Below are positions 34,020 to 43,659 of a stretch of DNA of 64,000 bases, piece after piece. The notes beneath the pieces are model-generated. The model did not search any database and was not told the origin of the DNA. It worked only from the letters and a program-made list of their open reading frames with translations. The stretch covers positions 61,511,783 to 61,575,782 of the forward strand of contig CM057228.1 of NCBI GenBank assembly GCA_029891385.1, read 5' to 3'. Positions within the stretch are counted from its first letter, which is position 1, and the number at the start of each line of letters is the position of its first letter. This DNA comes from Erythroxylum novogranatense (taxonomy: Eukaryota; Streptophyta; Magnoliopsida; Malpighiales; Erythroxylaceae). The position numbers and the translations under genes are program-made.

Positions 34020-35330
34020 GGCCCTGTTTGGTTCAGTGTTAATTAATATAACGGAATGTAATAGAATGGAAGGGAATGGAATTGTTTATAATGGAATGGA
34101 ATGTAATACAGTAAAAAGTTGTTTGGGAAGGATGGAAGGGTTCATAATGTAATGTAGTGAAATATTAGTTAATTGTAAACTATAACTCTATGATGCTATT
34201 AAACTCAACCTAACTTAAACATGATTACAATAAGTCCTCCACTACACCAACATGTCCACATTCAAGTTTATGCTTTCACCTTTGTATTCCTAAAAAGCAC
34301 TCACCTTGTCACACAATCATGTGGCAAGCCATCTTCACCTAAAAGTTTCGAAGAAACTCCATAATTCTTCCAAAAGGACTCTAAGATTGCAACCCGTATA
34401 TATGAGTTATATACAACAAATAATATTAACCCTAGTTGAAACAAAGAAGTTATGCCTTATTTATCATTTCAGTTAGGTAATTGAAAGAAAGAAGTAATGA
34501 AGCTCTTTGAAGACAAAATTATTTCTGAATATTTTCAGTTCAAAGTAAGATAAAGAAGGACTTACCACTTTGAGAAGAAGTCGTCTAATTTCAAGTTTCC
34601 ATATGCCAGTGAGCTTTTGAGCAACAATGTCGCTAAAAGCTGACAAAGTTGATGTTGTAATCGCCTGTAGCATAATTAAACCGTCTATCAATAGTAGTTA
34701 TAGAGTGGTAAAGTTCGTAAAAAGAGCAGCAGAAATCCATTTATCAAGGAATTTAAGTTTCAAAAGTCATAATTGAGTTAAATGAGTCTTCTTTTCGAGC
34801 AATGTCTGTTGAGAGAGATAGAGAGAGAGCAAGAGAAGAACATAAAAATAAACATTGTTAGTAACCAAAACTTTGGTGTTAAAAGCGTGTTTAGGGGCAT
34901 ACATGTGTCGATGCAATGCAAAAAACCAGACTCCGGATAAGACTTTCATTAATCGACTTCTTATATTGAAGCTCATGACTACAAATTTAGAACATAAACT
35001 TGGAGGCAGACAAAAATTATCTCCAAAAGTAATCTATAATAAAGTTCCTGAGAATAATAATATATTAATATTATGATTTAGTCAGAGTTGATATTAAGAA
35101 TAATTATTAAGGGTATATTAGGTAGTATGTATTTATTAGTTTACGTTCCATCCTAAACCCTCGAATCGATGGTTTCTTATTTTCACTGTTTAAGATGAAA
35201 TGGAAAATAACATGAAACCCTCCGTTTTCATCTCAGTATATTTTATTCCATTATAAAACTTTCAAACAAATGATAAAAGTGTGTTGCGTTCCATCCCATC
35301 CTATTATTAACTATCAAACCAAATAAAACC
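34020..35330. mobile_element. PIF/Harbinger-type (Tourist-like) element with a captured PMP22 exon
   Basis: The 1311 bp element has imperfect terminal inverted repeats: left GGCCCTGTTTGGTTCAG, right (reverse strand) GGTTTTATTTGGTTTGA. Both continue into GTTAAT and a GGAATG/GGATGG-rich zone. It is flanked by TTA on both sides (34017-34019 and 35331-35333), the target duplication typical of PIF/Harbinger. It carries no transposase. In the middle it holds the PMP22-like exon and introns, so it looks like a gene-fragment carrier. U1-U4 carry only its left end. The right end lies 90 bp upstream of the FAM135-like start codon. Confidence 0.7.
34566..34664 (-). pseudogene. PMP22/Mpv17-family exon copy in U5, open frame
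   Basis: A 99 bp exon with acceptor GCTACAG and donor GTAAGT, encoding AITTSTLSAFSDIVAQKL...RRLLLKV with no stop. As in the other units, the remaining PMP22 exons are absent. Confidence 0.75.
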
Positions 35331-35333
35331 TTA

Positions 35334-35420
35334 GCAACCTAAAAAGTTCAAAAATAAAAGGCAACAGAAAAAGAATAGGAAGCGATGTGAGCAGTAGACA
35401 AAACTGTGAGGGAACAACAT
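35334..35420 (+). promoter_or_regulatory. Short proximal 5' region of the FAM135-like gene
   Basis: Only 87 bp separate the TTA duplication of the Harbinger-type element from the start codon. The stretch is A-rich and plausible as 5' UTR, and no clear TATA box is seen. The upstream promoter must therefore lie in the transposon array, or the 5' UTR starts within it. This is inference. Confidence 0.35.
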
Positions 35421-38400
35421 ATGTTTCGGCGTATAGGATTCTACATTGGTATAGATTCTAAAAATATTAATACTACTGCTGACAATAATAACAATAATAA
35501 TAGAGTTCGACCTCCTGATGCCAATTTTGTCAATTATAATAATAAAATTGAGCCGATTTCCATGTCGGACGCTATGCAAGAAATTGCAATCTACATTCAT
35601 AGGTTTCACAACCTTGACCTCTTTCAACAGGGGTTTGTTTCCTAATCATCTCTTTCTCTGTTTTCTTTCACTATATTTGTGTTAGTTCATGTTCTTTTCT
35701 TTGTGAGGTTTTCTGATGTGATGTTGGTGGTGGATACTTGTTATTTCTTCTTCTAATCCTTTTCTCTTTTCTGGTGAAAAATATTTGTAGATGGTATCAG
35801 ATTAAGATCAGTATGAGATGGGAAGACAGTGATTATGCTGCTTTGGGAACTCCTTCAAGGGTTGTTCAATATGAAGGTAATTGTCTTTTTTTAACCTCCT
35901 AATTTTGATTCTGCTGCCTTATTCTACTGCTCCCCTGAAATGAGCCGTGTTTATGTGGGATGGGATCATGATTGTTGTGTTAGTATATTTGAAGACTTAA
36001 ATAAGTAGCTGAATTGAAAGGATTAAAAATTCACGGTAATTGGTTGAAAGATTTTTCGTATTTGAGGTTTAATGGGTGATACATGAATTCAGAGAACATT
36101 AACATTTGTTTATCTGAACTGCAGCTCCTGACTTGGGTGCTGATGAGCCATGTGGAGTATGGAGGATTAATGACAAGGAGAACAGTTTCTCGACGCAGCC
36201 ATTTAGAATTAAATACTCAAAGCAGGATATTCGCTTATGTATTATGATCTCCTTTAGTCTATCTCTCAGTAAATATAAGGTAATCCTTCACTTTCTCTCA
36301 CATCCTTTTTCAACCTTGCTTCAAAGGTTTTACATATTCAGTAAGAAAGGGGGGAATGCTGAGAAATAAGGTTGTGATAAATGGTGGAGGTTAATTACGG
36401 GTAGGCTGAACTGAACTAAGAAAATGAAAACTGTAGTTGGAAAGAAATGTGATGGTGTTTATGAAAAAGTTTGTTGGGTGTTGAGCTCTCTGCTATTGAG
36501 GTAGTTGCCAACATAAGATCATTATATGTTATTGGAAAGTACACAATGCAAGGTAGAGCCTACTTTGTGAAGGTTGCATGTATGTTCATTGGAAATGATG
36601 ATACTTGATTTATGATGTTACAATATAGAAAATGTCAAACCAATGAGCCCTTAGTGCAATAAGGCTGAGATCACTTGTTTTCAGGGGTAGAATAATAAAA
36701 ACATTTCCACTTCATTAGTTTATGGAATGAAGTCAAACATTAGCATCTCCATATTTGCTGAATCTAATGGTAGTAGTTGTTGACACTCAGAATGTACTGA
36801 GAAGGCCAACGATTTCTTGGTTGGTTATAATGACTATAGCCTTGGGCAATGTACCTATGACTTTGTCTTGATGCTTTTATGGTATGTAATTTACAGGGTC
36901 CTTCCACATCTGCTGTTATTTTGAAATTTGAGCTTTTGCAAGCCCCAATAACGATCAGTGGGTAGGTTGAGATGAATATTTTATTTGACAATTTTGTATC
37001 TAAAGATGTTTACCTTTGCATTCGTTGTTTGATATTTGCAAACCAGAATTGGACAGGGATACTAAACATGACACTCTACGCAGACTTGATTTGCTGACTT
37101 ACCTGGACTCTTCATCAGTTGCAGTTCACGAGTTCCGGATTCCTCCTAAAGCTCTACTTGGATTGCATTCGTACTGCCCTGTCAATTTTGATGCATTTCA
37201 TTCGGTTCTAGTAGATGCAACTGTACACACCAGTCTATTAAGAGCCACTACTCACATGAAGGTATCCAGGTTTGTCACATGCTAGTTGAAACAAGCGATG
37301 TTGCCATTTCTCAACTTGTACTGTAATTTTTTTGAGTAATTAGTTGAGATGGATTACTTACATTTATTCTTGCAGTACTGATGGTTTCACTGCTGGAACT
37401 TCTGATGCTTTGAATCAAGTATGCTCATGCAAAATACTCTTTTTATGGTGGCTTTGTCTGAGTTTTCTTGCATAGATTTTTGATGACTTATGATCTCCTC
37501 TGTCACTCCATATTTTCTTATGGTGTATAGCTGGAGTCAGAGTACATAAACTCTTGAATGCATGTCGATATTTATTTTTAGTTGGTAAAGGGAAATAAAA
37601 GATTGGAAAAAAGCTAGCTTCCAAGTTGCATGACCTCCACCTTGTGAGCTGTGATTAAATCTGTTATAGCTGGAAGAGGGTTGGTTTGTGCATAAGTTTA
37701 GTTGTTTCGTTATCAAATGTTATTATAGCTGCTGATTGTTATATTGCAGTAATGTACTCAGGTTTAATGACTTTTGCCTGCTGTAGAAGAATTAGAATGC
37801 TTATCTTGATATGCAGTTTTTAAACCACTGATGACATTTCTAAACTGCAATAAAAAAGTTTCTACTGATTATTTCGTTACTGTTTTGCTATAATAACTTT
37901 GTGTATTACTGATTTAGAGAAAAACTTAACTCCAGGAAGTTAATGATTCTGATAGGAACCACGCTCTTAACCCGAACTAAGCAATATAATGAGGGAAAGA
38001 TCAGTACAGAGGAGGATAAAAGTAGAATTTATTGATTATAGGGAGGGTAATATACAACTGTTGGAGGACATTAGAGAGGTCCTCGTCTCTCCCTGACACT
38101 GAGGCCACTACCAATGATATTCACTCACTCGATGATCTCCCCTACACCCATACCCCCTAGCTATAAACGCTGCTTGTGTAACAACCTTGCCCAGTCAGCA
38201 TTCTAGAATTATGCAAAACGACAGCAACTTCATAACAACAGTCAGCAACAGCAAAATAACATTCATAACAGAATGATAGCAACCTTCCTGGACCAGACTT
38301 CAAGGATCAAACGGTTTTATTTCCTTCTTTCTGCAAAAATATACATTCCTGACAATTGGGCCTAGGCTTCTATCAGATTCTTTACTGTGGTTGGCAGAAG

Positions 38401-41400
38401 AACTCAGATTTGTGGATGAGATTCCAATCATGAATCCTAACTGTGCAATTCATCAGTTTAGAGTCCACTGTGGTTTTCTCATTATCAGTATTCTTTTGAT
38501 ATATTTGGCTCTGGATTGCTAGTCACACATTTTTTGTGTTGGAATGCTGTCAGGACTTGGGCAAAGCATCTTCTATGGATGTGAAGCTGGTCGCGCTTGT
38601 CAAAGCATTTTTAATTGCTCGTGATACATGGCTTGAAGACCTAAGAAAACTTAGCCTAGAAACCAACCAACCAATTGATTTAAGTGAATTTATATCCAAC
38701 TTGGATGATATAAATATGCTTGATTCTCTCTTGCAAGTTAATCTGGGTGCTGCAGATGGTGGAGTTTCAAGCCCAGGCAAGCGACAAAATATTCCTGAGG
38801 TCCTTGCTTCATTTTGTAGTGCAGACTTTTTTTGATCACCTTCAATTTATGTATGTATTTATTTTGTTTCCTTAACAAAATTTTCCTTTTTATGAAACAG
38901 AAAGCAAATGTTATCACAGATTTTCAAAAAAATAGGTTTACCCCCACGTTAGCTGAGGATGCTGTCTTGAGCATAGTTCATGCACTAGGTTCTCAATTAT
39001 CATACTTGTGGAACATGTTTCTGCAATTCCACAGGTTTACTTTTGCCACATTTCTATTTCTCAGTTGAAGCTTTCCACATTCTCTTTTATGTTGTTCAGA
39101 TATATGATTGTTAAATTTCTTATGCCATCTTTTCTGAGACATAAGCACAAAGTGACTCAATAGCAATGTGATTGTGCTTAAGTAAACAGAGCTGTATCCC
39201 TCTTCTTACATTTCCACATAAACATGTTTTGGGAATCTAATATGGTTGATTGTGGAGTAAGAATATGGGTTTTTTCATTTAAGTTAGTTCCTGGGGATTT
39301 TATGGTTGACAGGTGGCTAAAGCTATTTTTTTATTCATTTTTGTTTTTCAACTTCCTCCGTGATGTATTTTATGAGTTATTTTTACCAAATCATAGACTT
39401 ACTGCTCGCAGGTAAGATTCCTTGTCATCGCTGTTGGTCTCTGCATTCATGATCTAAATATTTATCGTGCTTGACTTTTCAAACCATTTGTATAAAAATA
39501 ACAGTTTGTTATCAGTTCTTAGATTCTATATAAAAGGGGTGCATTGGTGGCTGGAGTGGTTACAATACTGTGGAATTTTTTTTTTTAGCCTAAAAATGGA
39601 TTTATTAGAAGAAAACAAAATATGAACTCATATAGTGTATAAAAAGTTAAGAATGTTGTGCTGTTTTATTGTGTTTGGATTTGAGAAACATTTGGTTTAG
39701 TATTGTTGTAGTGGCCACTTATTGTCACATTGATGATGGTGCTTGCTGGATGATTTGGAGTGGCTGTAGTTCTCATACTTGCTGGATTATGGCGCTTGCT
39801 GGGGTTTGGTACTTGTTAAATGTATTGACCCCACATTGGCTATGAGCAAGAGCCTAATAAGGCCTGTAAGGCTTGAGCAGTCCTCCTTTCCTCAAGGTGC
39901 TTTTCAGGGTGGTGTATTAGGAGCAAGAGCCTAAGAAGTCTTTTAAGGCTTGGGCAATCCTTCTTTTCACAATTTTCTTTTTATCAATGGAATTGGAGCC
40001 ATTTTTATCAGTAGTCCTTTATCGCCTCTAATTTTTTGGTTGTCATTGAGACCTGTCCTCTCAATTAGATATTATATTCATTTATGTGGCTATTGCCTCA
40101 GTTTTCTTAAATTTTTTTTATTGTCATCTTTTCTCACATTGCTCCATTCTCTTACTCCCTTCTTTCTGATATTCTTGGAATTTTGTACACTACGTTAGAG
40201 TGGATTTTGCATGACAGTACATCCATGATTAAGTTCAGCTTCATAGCTGTGTACATCCTACTTGGTGCATCACTTTGAATGGGATTCAATAATAGTAGTT
40301 GAGCCTGTATCATGATCTCATTATCTGTACTTGTTGAACTGCTGACATATTTGCTTCAACTCAGGGCCAACAAAACAAAAATACTAGAACTTTTGCGTGA
40401 TGCATGGACCAGGGATCGAAGGGCTGAATGGTCAATATGGATGGTATACTCTAAGGTTGAGATGCCTCATCAGTATATCAGTAGTGGAGCTGACGACATC
40501 TCTAATCATGGGGTTTATAAAAGAGTTTCAGCTTTGAGAAAGCTAACTGATGATGCAAGTATTCTTTTGCATATTTCATTTTGCTATCTATTTGAATGAT
40601 CCATAATATTTATTAATCAATCCTGTGTTCCATTGCCTTTGCTTTATTATTTTCTTCTCTACAGTCTTCCCAGACAGCAGCAACACGTGCTGAACATCAT
40701 CGGCGAAGTATAGCACAAATGAAGGTGAGTTATCACATAAACACTTGCTTGTTTCTGTTTTATCTCCTCGTACTCTAGAGTTCTACCAACTATTACTTTT
40801 TCTTACTGTCCATACAGATAGATAATCGATCACTTCAGGACATGCACATATTTGGAGATCCTCTACGAATTCCTATTGTCATTGTCGAACGTGTAATAAA
40901 TGCACCACGACGTACTTTTAGTGAAAATTCCTACTTTCGAAATGTGGATCTATTAGATTCATCTAGCTTACTCGGTGAATTTAGTACAAATAGTAAAAGC
41001 AAGCCATCTCCTGGTACTCAAAAACAAAATGGTCATGACTTGAAGGTTGCCATCTTTGTTCATGGCTTTCAGGCAAGTCTTGCTCTTATACAGTGTTCCC
41101 TATATTCAAATTTTGACTTTCTTTATGGCCATTGGTTCATTCTGTACATTATTTCTCTCTTTTCTTCAAAAATAATTTAATTAACCAACTGGGATTAAAT
41201 GCAGAATAAGAATGCAGTACTGTATTGATTTATTAATTATTCCAACACTTTAGGGACATCATTTGGATTTGAGGCTTGTTCGGAACCAGTGGCTTTTGAT
41301 AGATCCTAAGCTAGAGTTTCTAATGTCAGAGGTAAATGAAGAAAAAACATCGGGAGATTTCAGAGATATGGGGTTAAGGCTGGCAGAGGAGGTGATTTCT

Positions 41401-42631
41401 TTTCTTAAAAAGAAAATGGATAGAGTTACAAGATCTGGTCCGTTAAGAGATATCAAGCTCAGCTTCGTTGGGCATTCTATTGGAAACATCATTATAAGAA
41501 CAGCATTAGCAGGTATACAATAATCGCATCACTGCATCATGTGTTTCTATAGGTACTGTCATTTGATTTGCTACCTTAGTAATTGTGCTGTGACAGAAAG
41601 CATTATGGAACCATACTTGAGATTCCTCTACACATATGTTTCGATTTCTGGTCCACATTTGGGATATCTGTACAATCAAAATTCGTTATTCAACTCTGGG
41701 ATGTGGCTTTTGAAGAAACTCAAGGGAGCACCATGCATTCATCAGCTCACTTTCACGGATGATCCTGATCTTGAAAATACTTTCCTGTACAGACTTTGCC
41801 AGGTATCACAGAATAATGTCAATGTTCCTATAATCTTTAACTGATTTGTTTCCAGAGTTGTTTTTGTCTCTCTCATGCAGGAAAATCCCTTTGGTGCACT
41901 GAAAGCCCTAAACCTAATTAAATTTTCGCAATGTTTTAATAGATGTGAAACTGAAATGCTAACTTCATATTTTGATAGAATTATTGACACGGTTCTTTTG
42001 TTTTGTCCAGCAAAAAACACTGCAGAATTTCAGGCATATATTACTGCTTTCGTCCCCTCAGGTACTCCGTGATTATTGCTATTTTTGTAAAGACCATTTC
42101 CTGAAATTCTTAGTTAATATAAACGAGAGGCATTTGTTTTAAGAAATGTTAATGAAAAACATGGACAAAAAGGGGGGATTTGGAAATTTAAAAAAAAAAG
42201 GAAGTGGAAAAAACTGCAACAATTGGAACAAAAAGGGGGGATTTGGAAATTTAAACAATAATATTGTTTATTGTACGTAATACATTATAAAGCATACAAA
42301 AGAAGAGGATGTGTTGATGAGCTTGTTATATCTCATTCAGGATGGTTATGTGCCATATCATTCTGCCAGAATTGAACTTTGCCGAGCAGCTTCCATGGAC
42401 TATTCAAAAAAGGGCAAAATATTCCTTGAGATGTTGAATAATTGTTTGGATCAGATAAGGACACCGACCTCTGAACATCGGCAATTCATGCGTTGTGATG
42501 TCAACTTTGATACCAGTTCTTATGGGAAGAACCTGAATACATTAATTGGGCGAGCAGCACATATTGATTTTTTGGAGTCTGATGTCTTTGCAAAGTTCAT
42601 AATGTGGTCCTTCCCGGAATTGTTTCGTTGA
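35421..42631 (+). CDS. FAM135-like putative serine esterase (DUF3657 + DUF676), 15 exons
   Basis: Exons: 35421-35632, 35791-35876, 36125-36279, 36897-36957, 37047-37269, 37376-37418, 38554-38799, 38901-39034, 40365-40554, 40665-40724, 40818-41072, 41254-41512, 41597-41802, 42011-42061, 42341-42631. Phases join into 823 residues, the usual size for plant homologues such as Arabidopsis ZW18. The N-terminal FAM135 domain has IAIYIHRFHNLDLFQQGWYQ and EFRIPPKALLGLHSYCPV. The C-terminal DUF676 alpha/beta-hydrolase domain has HGFQGHHLDL (~552-561), nucleophile elbow GHSIG (Ser630) and DGYVPYHSA (Asp728, His734 likely acid and base). Introns 9 and 11 use GC donors. The exon 4 end (GTGGGT donor) is the least certain. 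The start is the ATG at 35421, because an upstream in-frame GTG lacks support. Substrate unknown; lipid or ester hydrolysis is the family expectation. Confidence 0.93.
37950..38375. mobile_element. Solo LTR or short LTR element in intron 6
   Basis: A 426 bp insert starts TGATAGGAACC and ends GGCTTCTATCA, with inverted ends TGATAGGA/TTCTATCA. It is flanked by the 5 bp duplication GATTC (37945-37949 and 38376-38380). It holds no ORF and lies wholly inside the 1.1 kb intron. The termini and target duplication support an LTR; with a single copy, a solo LTR is the simplest reading. Strand is not determined. Confidence 0.8.
39844..39965 (+). repeat. Local duplication in intron 8
   Basis: GAGCAAGAGCCTAATAAGG...GGCTTGAGCAGTCCTCC (39844-39890) is repeated as GAGCAAGAGCCTAAGAAG...GGCTTGGGCAATCCTTC (39921-39965). 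The spacer is about 30 bp. The rest of this 1330 bp intron is T-rich with no other feature I can name. Confidence 0.6.
42163..42255 (+). repeat. Direct repeat of ~30 bp in intron 14
   Basis: ACAAAAAGGGGGGATTTGG followed by AAATTTAAA occurs at 42163-42192 and again at 42226-42255, with a spacer rich in A. It lies between exons 14 and 15 and does not touch splice sites. Confidence 0.75.
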
Positions 42632-42925
42632 CTGCAGTAGTTCCGAGTTATACAGTTAGTTTCTTGGCAATTTTGACCAAAACGATGCAATGGCCAATGG
42701 TAGCGGCATTCCATCAAGCGAATTCCAGTGAAGGGATTTGAAGAAGAGCTAGTTGCTAATAGGATGGGCTGCGATCTAGTTGCTTTGCAGTTTGTATGAA
42801 AATTAGTGATAGTGATGTACTTATAGACTCCAGAAAAGACATTATGTACGTTTTGGATTCAGTAGTAAAATTTTCCTTCTTAATTACTTCTAGACTTGGA
42901 AAAGACGTTAGATCCCATATGTTAC
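42632..42925 (+). other. 3' UTR region of the FAM135-like gene up to the Tork insertion
   Basis: 294 bp between the stop codon and the Tork element. It is probably transcribed 3' UTR whose continuation resumes at 47519 (TACAGCGTTCAAGTTTACAG). No canonical AATAAA lies in this stretch. Termination may now use the LTR, which has AATAAA at 43180-43185. Confidence 0.45.
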
Positions 42926-43298
42926 TGTTAGGTAAAGGGACTTTGTCCCATATTGAAAATGAGAGAGGGAGGGGGGAGGTTAAACAAGTATAAATAAACC
43001 CCCTCCCTCTCCTATTTATCTCATCCCAAAAATCAAAGTAAATTTATTAACTTTTAGTAAGAGCGGTAAATTTTGGTGAGTAAATTTTTGGATGTATTGG
43101 GGTAAGGGTTGAGAGTGTGTGAAAACACTAGTGAGTTGAGTGTTGAGTGTAAACACTTGTAAGTGTTATTTTTCTCCTTAATAAAAGGGTGTGCGATAGT
43201 CCAGGAGAGACGAGGCGCAATTTGGCCAACTCCGTTATCAAATTTTGTGTTGTTTCTTGGCGTTTTTCGTTGCGTAGAAATAGTTTAATTTCCTAACA
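42926..43298 (+). mobile_element. Tork 5' LTR (373 bp)
   Basis: Starts TGTTAGGTAAAGGG and ends TTTCCTAACA. It contains TATAAATA at 42989-42996 just after a G-rich run and AATAAA at 43180-43185, plausible promoter and polyadenylation signals. The partner is 47144-47518. Confidence 0.9.
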
Positions 43299-43659
43299 AT
43301 TGGTATCAAAGCCTTGGAGCGATGAGTATGCTCTGTAGTCGCCACGAGAGTGGATCTTCTACATCGAAAATTTTCCTTGGGTGTGTTGAAGCTTGGAGTT
43401 AGTATGCTTTCTACATTTGCCAGAGTGGATCTTCAGACGTAAAAATTGCCTCAGCTTGTGATAAATACATCGTGCACGTAACTTCTGTCTAGGAGGTCGG
43501 GTTTTAAGTGGGACCGTTTGTGACCCCTCCGCTCTTTCCTGAGATTTTACATGGAATGGTAATTGTCTAAGGAGTCATTTGACGGTCTTTCCAGGTATTA
43601 TCGAATCGGTTCACTTCACTAGTTGTCTACCTCGGAAGAAACTAGAAGTCGAGTGGGAG

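Larger units (their letters stand above)
33813..35055 (+). repeat. Composite unit U5, left part
   Basis: Plastid segment 33813-34019, then the Harbinger-type left end and PMP22 exon as in the other units. Identity to U1-U4 stops after GTTCCTGAGAA at about 35055. The others continue CGAACAATTTTCC, while U5 passes into the right end of the Harbinger-type element. Confidence 0.82.

Noticed and set aside
35406..35645. Upstream GTG start extending the FAM135-like protein by five residues
   Set aside because: Plant nuclear genes start at ATG. The ATG at 35421 begins the MFRR motif seen in homologues, and the frame past 35632 is intron.
36764..36991. Minus-strand ORF across FAM135 exon 4
   Set aside because: Shadow of coding and intron sequence with no motif.
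41875..42072. Open frame with KALNLIKFSQC as an extra FAM135 exon
   Set aside because: Exon 13 joins exon 14 in phase through the acceptor at 42010 and restores the expected KTLQNF…SSPQ block. The extra frame lies inside the intron.
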